Shown in pieces: positions 34,166-43,412 of a DNA stretch of 64,000 nucleotides (the first letter of the stretch is position 1; the number at the start of each line of letters is the position of its first letter). Position numbers and translations under genes: made by a program. The notes below the pieces were generated by a model. That model did no database searches. It was not told the DNA's origin and was given only the letters and a program-made list of their open reading frames with translations. The DNA is from Chloroflexota bacterium (GTDB lineage: Bacteria > Chloroflexota > Anaerolineae > Anaerolineales > Anaerolineaceae): contig JAMCRR010000148.1 of NCBI GenBank assembly GCA_023381565.1, positions 46,142-110,141 on the forward strand. The letters run 5' to 3'.

Positions 34166-34792
34166 TCACCCGGTAAAATCCGGAAGGGTTCTCCAATAGA
34201 GGCGCGTGGGCCTGGTTCCCTCGTCGTCGGGCAAGGGGCGCAGCAGGTCTACCACCATCACGTCATCTTCGATGACCTGCTTGAGGATCGGGTCGCTCTG
34301 GATGGCCACGACTTTTCCGAAGAAGACGTCGTGGCTGCCGGCATCGACCACCTGGGTAACCTGGCACTCCAGATTGACCGGGCATTCCATGATAATTGGG
34401 GCTTTTACTACCCGCGCCGGGCCGGGAGTCAGCCCAGCCAGCGCGAATTTATCCACTGTGAGGTCTCTCCCAGAGACATCTCCGGTGATACTGACTGCCT
34501 CCCGTAACCCGGAGTGAGGGATGTTCAAGACGAATTCCCCCGTGCGCTGGATGATCTCCCGGGAATAACGCGGGAAGTAATTCTCAGAATAATCCCCATT
34601 ACATAGACCGATCGCCACGGTAAACGGATACCGGGAAACTACCGTCCATGCCACGATTGGGGTGATATTGGCACGCCCGGTTTCATCGGCGCAGGAAACC
34701 AGCACGGCGATGCTGGGGATAAAAACCGGATAACCGTCGCCAACGGTCTCCAGGGGTACGTCTTGTTTTTGGTAATGGTTCACGTTTATCAT
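34166..34792 (-). CDS. Flavin reductase-like (FMN-binding split barrel) protein
   Basis: 208 residues. The flavin-reductase-like domain is recognised from the order PSIAVLVSCADETGRANITPIVAWTVVSRYPFTVAIGL, NGDYSENYFPRYSREIIQRTGEFVLNIP and CQVTQVVDAGSHDVFFGKVVAIQ. These proteins bind FMN and either supply reduced flavin to a partner or reduce small substrates. It is the last gene of the long minus-strand operon, 13 bp after the MBL-fold gene. No flavin monooxygenase is adjacent, so a direct reductase role is as likely as a flavin-supply role. Confidence 0.85.
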   Translation of the reverse strand: MINVNHYQKQDVPLETVGDGYPVFIPSIAVLVSCADETGRANITPIVAWTVVSRYPFTVAIGLCNGDYSENYFPRYSREIIQRTGEFVLNIPHSGLREAVSITGDVSGRDLTVDKFALAGLTPGPARVVKAPIIMECPVNLECQVTQVVDAGSHDVFFGKVVAIQSDPILKQVIEDDVMVVDLLRPLPDDEGTRPTRLYWRTLPDFTG

Positions 34793-34805
34793 AGCAGCCT
34801 TTTTC

Positions 34806-35558
34806 TTAGGGGGTGATCAAAGGAGGAATGTAAATCGAGTGCGAGAGGCGGGAATCCAATTGCTCGACCAAGCCCCGAGCATTTTTCAATACGAACAGCC
34901 CGTGACCCGGTAATATCATGTCAAATGTGAGATCGAGCAATTTTTTCACAGTAATACGGTATTCTGATAGCTGCGAGTCAAAGGTGTTTAACAAAGGGAG
35001 CAGGCCGCTGGTGAAGATGGTATCGCCGCAGAAAAGGGCTGAACCTTCCGGTAAATGCACCAGGAAGCAGGTCGAATCTGCGCTGTGCCCTGGGGTGATA
35101 AACACCTGCATACGTACATCGCCAATGAAGAGTGTGACCCCATCTGTGAGAGAAAGGACTTTCTCGGGCGCATCGAAATGGTAATCAGACGGATATATTC
35201 CCTCCGCCCGGGCAACATCGAGGCTTAAGGGCGCATCCTGACGGGAGATAATCCGCTGTGCGCATAGCTCGCCTGCCAGAACCTGCAGCCCATAGTTGCG
35301 CTGGAGAGCAGCCGCTCCCCCGGCGTGATCGGCGTGGCAGTGGGTGAGGAGGAGATGGCTAAGCGGCTTACCCGACCCCACGACCTTATCGATATTCTTT
35401 TCAAGCTCTTGGGTATCGATGCCGGCGCCCGAGTCCACCAGGAACCAACAACTGGCCGCATCAATTAAGTAACAATGGCTGTCGTGTTCTTCGGAGAGAC
35501 CCACCTCCCCGCTCCCGACCAGAAGAATATGTGGAGTGAAACGGATGGCATCGAGCAT
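34806..35558 (-). CDS. MBL-fold metallohydrolase
   Basis: 250 residues from ATG 35558, which overlaps the stop of the upstream gene as TAATG. An ATG 18 nt upstream is the alternative. The metallo-beta-lactamase motif THCHADHAGG is complete, with later ligands in TPGHSADST, FCGDTIF and LPGHG. It resembles glyoxalase-II-like thioester or ester hydrolases. Tight coupling to the M20 peptidase suggests both act on one pathway intermediate. Confidence 0.87.
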   Translation of the reverse strand: MLDAIRFTPHILLVGSGEVGLSEEHDSHCYLIDAASCWFLVDSGAGIDTQELEKNIDKVVGSGKPLSHLLLTHCHADHAGGAAALQRNYGLQVLAGELCAQRIISRQDAPLSLDVARAEGIYPSDYHFDAPEKVLSLTDGVTLFIGDVRMQVFITPGHSADSTCFLVHLPEGSALFCGDTIFTSGLLPLLNTFDSQLSEYRITVKKLLDLTFDMILPGHGLFVLKNARGLVEQLDSRLSHSIYIPPLITP

Positions 35559-36751
35559 TACATCTCTCTTTCGCAAAAGAACAGGGCGATCATGGCGTAG
35601 AGCTTCGCAGCCTTGAATAGCTGGTCGATGGCGACATACTCATCCCCGGAGTGCGCCTGAAGGATGCTCCCCGGACCCGAGATGATTGTAGGTACCCCCG
35701 CGCGGTGCAGATAAGCCAGGTCCGTCCAGTAAGGCGCCAAAGTAAACCGGTCTGCCAACCCAAGCAGGCTGGTCGCCTTTTGAGCTGCCCGAACAATGCA
35801 GGTATCCGAGGAGGTCAGGTACGCCGGATGGCCTTCTTCTTCGGCTTCTACCGTTCCCCGAATACCCAAAGAACGCATCTGGTCCTCCCATGCTTTCAGG
35901 ACATCGGTTGGCATAATCCCTGGTGGGAAGCGAATATCGAGTGTCGCTTCGCAGGCATCGGGAATTACATTTGTTCGCACTCCGCCCCGGATCGTCCCGA
36001 TGGTGAGAGTTGGCGCGCCAAATTCGGGGTGGGCTTGTTTAAAAAGGGACATCTCTTGAGCTGAATTTAGGAGGGTCACCATGTGAGTGATAGCATTGAT
36101 CCCAGCAGAGGGCAGGCTGCCGTGAGCGGTTTTACCCTGGGTTTTCAAACAGATAAACTGCCCACCACGCTGACCGATATATACCTGGCACCCGGTTGCC
36201 TCTCCAACCACCGCCCCATTGGCGTGAAACCCATGCTTCACCAGGTATTCCGTGCCGCTTGGAGGACCTTCCTCTCCAACGACTGCAGTCAGGACGATAT
36301 CGCCTGGCAGAGAGAATTTATTTTCGGCAAGAATCTCCAGCAGGGCCACGAAACAGCCGATCCCGCCTTTCATATCCGCTGCCCCGCGCCCGTTGAGGCG
36401 GCCTTCTCTTACCTCAGGAGAAAAGGCGCGTTCGCCCATTTCATAAGCCCCAATCGTGTCGATGTGGCCATTGAAAGCGAGGGTAGGGCCGTTTCCCCGA
36501 CCGGGCAAGCGTGCAATCAAGTTCGAGCGACCTGGGGCAATCTCTTCGAGCCGGACTTCCAGGCCTTTGTTTCGTAAGCGAACACCGATCCAGGCGGCAA
36601 GCTCTCCTTCGCCGGGGGTAATGCCGAAGCGCGCGCAATCCGCGGCGTCTTTCGGATTGACGCTGGGAATGCGGATCAGGTCGCTCACCAGTTCGACCAG
36701 GGACGAGCGGTCAATGGCCTCCAGCAAGCTCTGCGGGTTAATCCCGGGCAT
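35558..36751 (-). CDS. M20-family metallohydrolase (ArgE/DapE/ACY1-like)
   Basis: 397 residues from ATG 36751, which overlaps the preceding aminotransferase gene by 14 bp. Dizinc ligands are visible: H in FNGHIDTIG, D in GRGAADMKGG, the catalytic EE in VVGEEGPPSG, E in VVGEATG and the C-terminal H in LQAHSGDE. A lid or dimerisation insertion lies between. It hydrolyses an N-acyl or peptide bond of a small amino-acid derivative, in keeping with the aminotransferase next to it. Confidence 0.88.
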   Translation of the reverse strand: MPGINPQSLLEAIDRSSLVELVSDLIRIPSVNPKDAADCARFGITPGEGELAAWIGVRLRNKGLEVRLEEIAPGRSNLIARLPGRGNGPTLAFNGHIDTIGAYEMGERAFSPEVREGRLNGRGAADMKGGIGCFVALLEILAENKFSLPGDIVLTAVVGEEGPPSGTEYLVKHGFHANGAVVGEATGCQVYIGQRGGQFICLKTQGKTAHGSLPSAGINAITHMVTLLNSAQEMSLFKQAHPEFGAPTLTIGTIRGGVRTNVIPDACEATLDIRFPPGIMPTDVLKAWEDQMRSLGIRGTVEAEEEGHPAYLTSSDTCIVRAAQKATSLLGLADRFTLAPYWTDLAYLHRAGVPTIISGPGSILQAHSGDEYVAIDQLFKAAKLYAMIALFFCEREM

Positions 36752-37991
36752 CGCACCCAACCTGCGCAAACAGATCGCCGGCCTCATCGAAGATGGCCTT
36801 GGCGGCCTCGGCTCCGGCCTCCGGTCGGCAGCCGCAGCCCATCTCATAGAGTGCTTTCCCCAATGCCTCCATCACCGGCATCTGGAAGACGGGATGGGCG
36901 GCGCAGCCCATGGTGCCTACCCGGAAAGCGTTCAAGCCGATCTCGACCGGGCCGGCCCCCAGGGCTATGCCGTGCTCTTGGTACACTTTCCGGCGCAGCT
37001 CAAATTCATCGATCCCATCCGGCAGCAGGGCGGTGGTTACGCTCGGCGCGGCGATGGGTTCATCCGCAAGCACCCGCAGCCCCAACCCGCGCAGACCGAG
37101 GCGCACCGCCTTCGATGCTACACGATGCCGTTGGAAGACGCGTTCCTTACCCTCAGCGGCAATATCCTGCAGCGCTCCCAGCAGACCGTAAACGAGCGGA
37201 CCTGAAGGCGAAGGGCCATGAACCGCACGGCGCGCAGGCTGGCGTAGACGGCCACTCCCTTGCCAGGCTTTCAGACTGGCGGACACATCCCATTCCCGGT
37301 AATCGCGCCAGGTGCGTAAATCCAGGCACAGGCTGCCGATAGGTGTTTGGCGTTGTTCGATCGCCTTCCAGGCGCGGTCACTGGTTGAGACGATCGCCAG
37401 CCCTTGTGGTGCATTCAAAGCCTTCTGCCCACTGCTTAAGCAGACATCGATTCCCCAACGGTCGGCGAAGAGCTGGGTGGCTCCCAGGCTACTGACCGCG
37501 TCCACGATCAAGAGCATGCCAAATGGGCGCACCAGGTCAGCCAGCTCTTCAAGCGGCTGAAGCACGCCGGTGCTGGTCTCCACGTGCACGACACCCACCG
37601 CTGCCGCTCGTGGGTGCTTGCGCAGCACCCGCTCGAGCAGGTCCAGGTCGAGGGCACTGCCGTAAGGCACGCGTATTTCGACGGGAATTGCCCCGGTCAA
37701 TGCTGCCACCTCGGTAAATACCTGCCCGAAAATTCCACCATTGATCGTGATGATTTCCTGGCCAGGCTCCAGCAAGCTGACCATCGTCGCTTCGATGGCG
37801 TGCGTGGCATTTCCAGTCAGGATCAACACCTCAGAGCGTGTACCCATCAAATCCTGAAGATGCGCGGCAGCATCCAATTCTGCCCGGTAGTAGTCCGGGT
37901 AATAAATGGGCGCATCCATCTGCCGGCCCAATATTGCTCGAGCGCCAGAGCTCAGCGTCGTTTGCCCGGCGGAGACGTTCAGCCGCCTCAT
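36738..37991 (-). CDS. Class V aminotransferase (serine-pyruvate / alanine-glyoxylate type)
   Basis: 417 residues, fold-type I PLP enzyme. Visible: GNATHAIEATMVSLLEPGQEII (PLP phosphate region), VVHVETSTGVLQPLEEL, the PLP-ring Asp in LIVDAVSSLG and the PLP lysine in SSGQKALNAPQG. The family transfers amino groups among serine, alanine, glyoxylate and related acids. Its start codon overlaps the stop of the oxidoreductase gene upstream as ATGA, so it is translationally coupled to it. Confidence 0.88.
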   Translation of the reverse strand: MRRLNVSAGQTTLSSGARAILGRQMDAPIYYPDYYRAELDAAAHLQDLMGTRSEVLILTGNATHAIEATMVSLLEPGQEIITINGGIFGQVFTEVAALTGAIPVEIRVPYGSALDLDLLERVLRKHPRAAAVGVVHVETSTGVLQPLEELADLVRPFGMLLIVDAVSSLGATQLFADRWGIDVCLSSGQKALNAPQGLAIVSTSDRAWKAIEQRQTPIGSLCLDLRTWRDYREWDVSASLKAWQGSGRLRQPARRAVHGPSPSGPLVYGLLGALQDIAAEGKERVFQRHRVASKAVRLGLRGLGLRVLADEPIAAPSVTTALLPDGIDEFELRRKVYQEHGIALGAGPVEIGLNAFRVGTMGCAAHPVFQMPVMEALGKALYEMGCGCRPEAGAEAAKAIFDEAGDLFAQVGCDARD

Positions 37992-38992
37992 GCTTGCATC
38001 CCCTTTTCTTGCGCGTTAAGGCTGTTGATCACCTGTTCGCATAATCCCACCACCCGCGCCCCCTGTTCTCCGGTGACCGGAGGGAGGCTGTTCTGCATGA
38101 CAGCCTCGACCCAGGCGTGAATGGAAGCAATCATACTGTCGCCGTACCCAACGGGTTCGAAGACACCCGGCCTCCATACGTGACTCTCGGCATCGCGATA
38201 CCCAAACCACTCAACAGACTGAGAGATATTATCGACAATGATACGTTCGGATTGTGTCCCGATCTCGGTGCGTTCAATGGGCAGCTGTCCCCATTCAGGC
38301 CCGGCGAGCGAGACGAGCAGGCTCCCGACGGCTCCCTGCTCAAAATGCAGTCCAATTTGGATATCTGTCCAGAGTTGGCCGGGGGCTTCCCGTGTACCGA
38401 ACGCATAAATTGATTGTGGCTCCTGACCAACTAGAAAACAGGTTAGGTCTAAAAGGTGCGAGCAAGCGTCGAAGACGAGGAAATCTTGCGACAACTTTGC
38501 TCGCATTTCTGGGGTTGCAGCCAGGGGGACGTTTTGTGCCAGAATGCTGGAAATAAATCGTACGTCTCCGGAGTTCTTCAACCGCACGCTTGCCAGCCGG
38601 TACCCTGCTGCGAAACGGCGGTTGTAGTTCACACCCAACAGACGCCCGGAGGAGCGCGCTGTGTGTACCAGGTGCTGGGCACTTATCCAGTCGCGTGATA
38701 GGGGCTTTTCGCAGAGAACAGCCACCTCCGCAGCCAGGCAAATTTCTGCCAGAGCAACGTGCGTCTCGCTTGGGCTGGCAATGCTCACCGCGTCGATCTT
38801 CTCATGCTCGAGAAGCGCTTCGATTGAGCTGTAGGGTGTGCAGTTCGTTCGGGAGGCGAGCTCTTCTGCCCGCTCAATGAGAGGATCGCAAACCCCGACC
38901 AGGCGAACACGTGGGTGGCGGGTATAGGCCTCGGCGTGTACCTGTCCTGCCCATCCACAGCCTACCACTGCCACTCGCAGCAAATCGGCCAT
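37988..38992 (-). CDS. Gfo/Idh/MocA-family NAD(P)-dependent oxidoreductase
   Basis: 334 residues. The Rossmann fold starts VAVVGCGWAGQVHAEAY, and the active-site lysine is in LCEKPLSRDW. The C-terminal alpha/beta domain follows from about 125. Likely oxidises a sugar, inositol or amino-sugar alcohol group. It is separated by only 4 bp from the sugar permease gene and overlaps the aminotransferase gene by 4 bp. Three relatives lie at 42387, 43405 and 50317. Confidence 0.9.
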   Translation of the reverse strand: MADLLRVAVVGCGWAGQVHAEAYTRHPRVRLVGVCDPLIERAEELASRTNCTPYSSIEALLEHEKIDAVSIASPSETHVALAEICLAAEVAVLCEKPLSRDWISAQHLVHTARSSGRLLGVNYNRRFAAGYRLASVRLKNSGDVRFISSILAQNVPLAATPEMRAKLSQDFLVFDACSHLLDLTCFLVGQEPQSIYAFGTREAPGQLWTDIQIGLHFEQGAVGSLLVSLAGPEWGQLPIERTEIGTQSERIIVDNISQSVEWFGYRDAESHVWRPGVFEPVGYGDSMIASIHAWVEAVMQNSLPPVTGEQGARVVGLCEQVINSLNAQEKGMQA

Positions 38993-38996
38993 GCAT

Positions 38997-39830
38997 TTAT
39001 CCTTTCACCGCGCCCAGGGTTAATCCCTGGACAATGTAACGCTGCAGGTAGACAAAGAATACCACCACAGGGGCGGTGACGATCACCGATCCTGCCATAA
39101 GCTGGCCCCACAGCGTGCGGTATTCCCCCAAGAAGAGGCTGATCCCTACCGGCAAGGTGCGCATCTCGGTGGTGCTCGTCAGCGTGAGGGCGAACATAAA
39201 TTCGTGCCAGGCCAGGATAAAGATAAACAAAGCCACTGTAACGATCCCTGGAGCTGCCAGGGGCAAGATGATTTTGGTCAAGGCCTGGAATTGGTTGCAG
39301 CCATCTACCTTGGCGGCCTCTTCCAGATCGATCGGAACGGTATCAAAATAGGCCTTCAACATCCAGGTGCTGAACGGCAAGGCAAAGGTCGCATACGTGA
39401 TGATCAGCGAGGCATAGGTATTGACCAGTTTCAATTGAAGCATCAGGACAAAGATCGGGATGATCATCAACACCGGAGGGAACATCTGTGAAACCAGCAA
39501 CCACATGGAGAAGGCTGTTTTGCCGCGGAAGTTGTACCGCGAGAGCGCATATCCTGCGAAGATCGTCACTGCCAACGCTATCACCATCGTCACCATACCC
39601 ACCACAACCGAGTTTAAGAAATACCGTGGAAATGAGGTGTTGAAAAGAATGGTGTTGAAATTCATCAAAGTTGGTTTCAGCGGGATCCAGCGCGGGATTT
39701 GGGTAAATACCTCTTCCGGGCCTTTAAATGCGGTTGAAAGCATCCAGATAAAGGGAAAAACCAGGATGGTGACGATTATGATTAATAAGGTCAGGACGAT
39801 TGCTTGTTTGATTCTTAGTCTGCGCGCCAT
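38997..39830 (-). CDS. Carbohydrate ABC transporter permease (MalG type)
   Basis: 277 residues from ATG 39830, chosen for the GGAGA upstream and its position 13 bp after the partner permease. Six transmembrane segments; the coupling loop reads EEAAKVDGCNQFQALTKIILPLAAPGIVTVALFIFILAWHEFMFAL. Pairs with the permease at 39844 and the binding protein at 40884. No ATPase gene is present in the window, so a shared MsmX/UgpC-like ATPase encoded elsewhere is presumably used. Confidence 0.9.
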   Translation of the reverse strand: MARRLRIKQAIVLTLLIIIVTILVFPFIWMLSTAFKGPEEVFTQIPRWIPLKPTLMNFNTILFNTSFPRYFLNSVVVGMVTMVIALAVTIFAGYALSRYNFRGKTAFSMWLLVSQMFPPVLMIIPIFVLMLQLKLVNTYASLIITYATFALPFSTWMLKAYFDTVPIDLEEAAKVDGCNQFQALTKIILPLAAPGIVTVALFIFILAWHEFMFALTLTSTTEMRTLPVGISLFLGEYRTLWGQLMAGSVIVTAPVVVFFVYLQRYIVQGLTLGAVKG

Positions 39831-39843
39831 GATGTGTCTCCGG

Positions 39844-40791
39844 TCAGGCCAGTTCATTCCCCTTTGTGAGCATCCGAGAGTAAAAGATTGCAAATACCAA
39901 TAAGATGACTAACATCACCACGCTGATTGCGGCGGCATACCCGAGGTCTGAGTAAGTAAAAGCAGATAGATAGGCATAAGTCGAAAGCAGGTGGGTAGCA
40001 TTGGATGGGCCGCCCTTTGTCATGACATAGGCAATATCGAAGTCATTGAACGTCCAGATAATTGCTAACATGGTAACGATCATACTGAGATAACGCAGGT
40101 TAGGAAAAGTGATATACCAAAAACGCTGCAACATACTGGCGCCATCCACCTCGGCTGCATCGTACAACTCTTTAGGGATCGATTGAAGGCCGGCCAGTAG
40201 CACCACAGCCATAAACGGTGTAGATTTCCATACTCCGACGATGATCACCGCCAGCATGGCCAGATGCCTGTCTGACAGCCACTGCAGAGGGTCGCTGATC
40301 ACCCCAATAGAGCTCAATACATAGTTGAGGATCCCATAATCTGGTGCATAGATCCAACGCCAATCCAGGGCGGCAACCACCGAAGGTACCACCCAGGGAA
40401 CAAGTACTAACCCGCGGAATAATCCACGCAGAGGAATTGGCTCATTCAATAACAGAGCAACCACCAGGCCGAGGAGATATTGCAAAGAGACCACACCTAA
40501 CGTCCAGATGGCCGTGTTCCGGAGGGCAATATGAAATACGGGATCTGAGATCATCTGCGCATAGTTCTGCAAACCCACAAAATGCATCTCCCCCTGTTTG
40601 ATGATGTTTACGCTGTTGAAGCTCATGATAATCCCGCGCACCAATGGGACCAGGATAATGGCTGCCATCAGCGCGATGGATGGGAAAATGAGAAAGTATG
40701 GGGAGGCATGGCGGAAGAAGCGATTTCGGCGTCCTGCTGCCCTGACGCTTGAGTCCGCCCACCCCACCTGGCCTGTTTGCATTTGGCTCAT
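39844..40791 (-). CDS. Carbohydrate ABC transporter permease (MalF/UgpA type)
   Basis: 315 residues from ATG 40791; a TTG two codons earlier is possible. Six transmembrane helices after a short cytoplasmic N terminus. The coupling loop reads ELYDAAEVDGASMLQRFWYITFPNLRY, typical of the sugar permease family. It partners the permease 13 bp downstream. A long perfect hairpin (40830-40861) separates it from the binding-protein gene. Confidence 0.9.
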   Translation of the reverse strand: MSQMQTGQVGWADSSVRAAGRRNRFFRHASPYFLIFPSIALMAAIILVPLVRGIIMSFNSVNIIKQGEMHFVGLQNYAQMISDPVFHIALRNTAIWTLGVVSLQYLLGLVVALLLNEPIPLRGLFRGLVLVPWVVPSVVAALDWRWIYAPDYGILNYVLSSIGVISDPLQWLSDRHLAMLAVIIVGVWKSTPFMAVVLLAGLQSIPKELYDAAEVDGASMLQRFWYITFPNLRYLSMIVTMLAIIWTFNDFDIAYVMTKGGPSNATHLLSTYAYLSAFTYSDLGYAAAISVVMLVILLVFAIFYSRMLTKGNELA

Positions 40792-40829
40792 TGTCAATCA
40801 CCAAGAAATCGAACGGGTTAATTTCCGGG

Positions 40830-40861
40830 CTGCCCTGCCCTCAAGCTTGAGGGCAGGGCAG
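40830..40861 (-). other. Perfect 32-nt palindrome between binding protein and permease genes
   Basis: A 16-bp perfect inverted repeat with left arm CTGCCCTGCCCTCAAG and its exact complement following, with no spacer. In RNA it would form a GC-rich hairpin 23 nt after the stop of the binding-protein gene. No U-run follows, so it more likely blocks 3' decay or partly attenuates than fully terminates. This would favour excess binding protein over permease. Confidence 0.75.
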
Positions 40862-40883
40862 TAATGCATTTCTAAGATATGGC

Positions 40884-42278
40884 TTACTGAGCGCCGTGAA
40901 TCTTATTGAAGGCTTCGGTTAACTGCGTGGAGGCCTGCTCCGGGGTAAGCTCGCCTTTGAGGAGTGATTGGATAGCGGGGACAAAGTAGCCCATGCGGAA
41001 TTTCTCGTAGTCTGGTGCGTAAGGCTTGTTTTTGGAGATCGCCAAAGATTGTGCCAATGGAACAATAAGTGGATCTTTGGCGAAATCGGATTCGACGTAA
41101 GCCTTGGTCCAGTTAAAGGAAGCATGCACGAGGCAGTATTGATCAGCCCAGCTTGGAGAACCGGTCTGCAAGAACTCGAGGAACTGGTAGGCTTCTTTCG
41201 GGTGCTTGGACTGCGCGGTGACGACCAAAGTGTTCGGATAACCCAGCGTTACGGGAGAGCCGCTCGGTCCGGCGGGGGGTATTGCGCCTGCCCATTTGCC
41301 CTCGATTTCTTTGGCTGTGTCCTTAATGACGCCGGTTGTCCAACCGCCATCATAGATCATGGCAGCTTTTCCGAAGACAAAGTCGTTCTTGACATCTTCC
41401 CAGGTCTTGCCGATCACGTCCGAAGGCATCACCTTATAAGTGTTGGTCAAGTCGTAGTAAAACTTGAAGGCTTGCAATGCAGATGGTTCGCTTAAAGTTG
41501 ATGCCCAAACGCCCTGGTCATTTGGCTTGGCAATTTCGTTTCCGGCTGCCCAGAGGAACTGGTCAAAGTAATCATCGCCTTCCCAGCCTCCGGCGGGGAT
41601 TTCCAAACCCCACTGGACAACTTTGCCATTTTCTTTCACGGTCAGCTTCTTGGCAAATTCCACCAATTCATCCCAGGTTTTGGGTGGTGTATTAGGATCG
41701 AGGCCGGCTTTTTCGAACAAATCTTTACGATAGTAAAAACCCCAATCGGCGCCCTCCCAGGGAATGCCGTAGATTTTGCCATCGAAAACGACGCTTTCCA
41801 GGGCTGAATCCAGGAAGCGGTCCTTGAAATCTGCGGGGAGATATTCATCGCCCGGTGCCAGAGCGCCCATTTGATAAAACTCGTTGTTCCAGGGGGTGCC
41901 GAGCATCTGGATATCCGGGGCGACTCCGCCGGCCAGGGAAGTGACGAACTGCGAGTGGGCTTCACCCCAACCGACGATGGATTGCTCGATCTTGATGTTA
42001 GGATTCTTGGCTTCAAAGTCGGCGATAGCGTCATTCAGGACTTTGATGCCAGCTTCCATCCAGGTCAGGTGAGTAAATTTGATGGTGACGACTTCCGGTG
42101 GTTTTGGCTCAGGGGTTGCCGTAACCACTACGGTTTGTGGGGTGCCGGCCACTATAACGGTCTTCTCGATAACCTGAGGAGCAGGGAGAGTGGCCACGGC
42201 CGCAGGGGCGCAGCTCGATAGGAGCATCGAGAGCGCTAGGATAGCCCCAATGATGATACTGACAGATTTGCGAGACAT
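40884..42278 (-). CDS. Sugar ABC transporter substrate-binding lipoprotein (family 1)
   Basis: 464 residues. Lipoprotein signal (LSMLLSSC, lipid Cys about 23), a short Pro/Thr linker, then a periplasmic-binding fold: VTIKFTHLTWMEAGIKVLNDAIADFEAKNPNIKIEQ, GGVAPDIQMLGTPWNNEFYQ, GKIYGIPWEGADWGFYYRKDLFEKAGLDPNTPPKTWDEL and AAMIYDGGW. All are typical of oligosaccharide or sugar-derivative binding proteins. First gene of the transporter part. The 108-bp gap to the upstream oxidoreductase gene may contain an internal promoter, but I see no clear one. Confidence 0.92.
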   Translation of the reverse strand: MSRKSVSIIIGAILALSMLLSSCAPAAVATLPAPQVIEKTVIVAGTPQTVVVTATPEPKPPEVVTIKFTHLTWMEAGIKVLNDAIADFEAKNPNIKIEQSIVGWGEAHSQFVTSLAGGVAPDIQMLGTPWNNEFYQMGALAPGDEYLPADFKDRFLDSALESVVFDGKIYGIPWEGADWGFYYRKDLFEKAGLDPNTPPKTWDELVEFAKKLTVKENGKVVQWGLEIPAGGWEGDDYFDQFLWAAGNEIAKPNDQGVWASTLSEPSALQAFKFYYDLTNTYKVMPSDVIGKTWEDVKNDFVFGKAAMIYDGGWTTGVIKDTAKEIEGKWAGAIPPAGPSGSPVTLGYPNTLVVTAQSKHPKEAYQFLEFLQTGSPSWADQYCLVHASFNWTKAYVESDFAKDPLIVPLAQSLAISKNKPYAPDYEKFRMGYFVPAIQSLLKGELTPEQASTQLTEAFNKIHGAQ

Positions 42279-42386
42279 GTTTCCTCCTTATCTTAACTCT
42301 TGGGTTAGGGTGCATTACAACTGAATACTGACAGGTCACTTTTAGCTTGCTCACCTCCTCTTGATCGTGATCCATCGTTTTCTTAA

Positions 42387-43412
42387 TTACTCCACAACAC
42401 CCTCTACCGGTAAGGTTCTTTCCTCTCGAGCAGAATCCAGAGCCGCCTTCACCACCCGAAAGGCTCGTAGACCCTCTCTGAAGTCTGGACTTGGCGCTTG
42501 CCCGGCTAATAGACAATTGACGAAATGAGCATCTTCCTGAGCAATCCCGAGGATCGTGAGAGGATCATCCCCAGGAAAGAGGTCTTCCCGACAGCCCCGG
42601 CTGTCAAAATAACGCGCCTTTTGAATGTCGTCGACAACCGCTGCCCAACCATCTCCAAACACCTCCGCCCGGACCAAATGGCTGGTCATCCCCGTTGCAT
42701 AGTTGACGTACGAAGCAGGGGCATGATCGTGGAAAGTCACCGAGCACAGCGCCCCAGACCGGGTCTGGATCAAGGCTGCTCCTGTATCATCCAGGTACGG
42801 TCCGGTGAGTCTCAAACGTGCCCCCAGAGCGGTCACGCGCACCGGCTCGTCGTCAGCTAAATAGCAGGCTAGGTCCAGGGCATGACTCCCCAGGCAGGGG
42901 AACACTCCGCCGCCCTCAATGGGCAAGCCTCCCCAGTTTTCCAAGAAGGGAGCCGTAGCGAAAGTAACCTGGACGAGGCGGATCAAGGTATTTTGAGCCT
43001 TGGCATAAGCTCGCACCGATTGCACCGCCGGTCCCCAGCGGTGGTTGAAACCTACCATCAAATATGTCTTTGAACCCCTGGCCGCGCGGTAGACCTTGCG
43101 CGCATCTTCTTCTGTTAACGCCAAAGGCTTTTCACAGAAGACATGCTTGCCAGCTTCTAGAGCTTTCAAGACGTACGCAGCGTGTGAATCATGGCGCGTC
43201 ATCACATAAACGGCCTGCACCTCCGGATTGGCGAGAAGATCTTCCACGTTGACGGCAGATTTCACATTGAATTTATCGGCAAAGGCGCCCGATCGATCGG
43301 GCTGAAGGTCGTATGCTGCTACGATACGCGCGCCCGCGATGCCTTGCAGCGCCTGGGCATGCAGGTCGGCAATCTCGCCACAGCCAATCAAGCCGATGCC
43401 AATCTCAGGCAT
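42387..43412 (-). CDS. Gfo/Idh/MocA-family oxidoreductase
   Basis: 341 residues from ATG 43412, giving an 8-bp overlap with the related gene before it. NAD-binding start IGLIGCGEIADLHAQAL, catalytic lysine region FCEKPLALTEEDAR, and the His-containing helix GGVFPCLGSHALDLACYL. Likely a sugar dehydrogenase or dehydratase. Together with the next paralogue it may carry out a two-step oxidation and reduction, as known for 3-keto-sugar glycoside metabolism (inference). Confidence 0.9.
   Translation of the reverse strand: MPEIGIGLIGCGEIADLHAQALQGIAGARIVAAYDLQPDRSGAFADKFNVKSAVNVEDLLANPEVQAVYVMTRHDSHAAYVLKALEAGKHVFCEKPLALTEEDARKVYRAARGSKTYLMVGFNHRWGPAVQSVRAYAKAQNTLIRLVQVTFATAPFLENWGGLPIEGGGVFPCLGSHALDLACYLADDEPVRVTALGARLRLTGPYLDDTGAALIQTRSGALCSVTFHDHAPASYVNYATGMTSHLVRAEVFGDGWAAVVDDIQKARYFDSRGCREDLFPGDDPLTILGIAQEDAHFVNCLLAGQAPSPDFREGLRAFRVVKAALDSAREERTLPVEGVVE

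Noticed and set aside
36733-39022. GGGTTAATCCC copies (about 36735 and 39018) resembling the palindrome at 31683
   Set aside because: Both are within coding ends of conserved proteins (M20 start, permease C terminus), lack the second arm and are explained by codon content.
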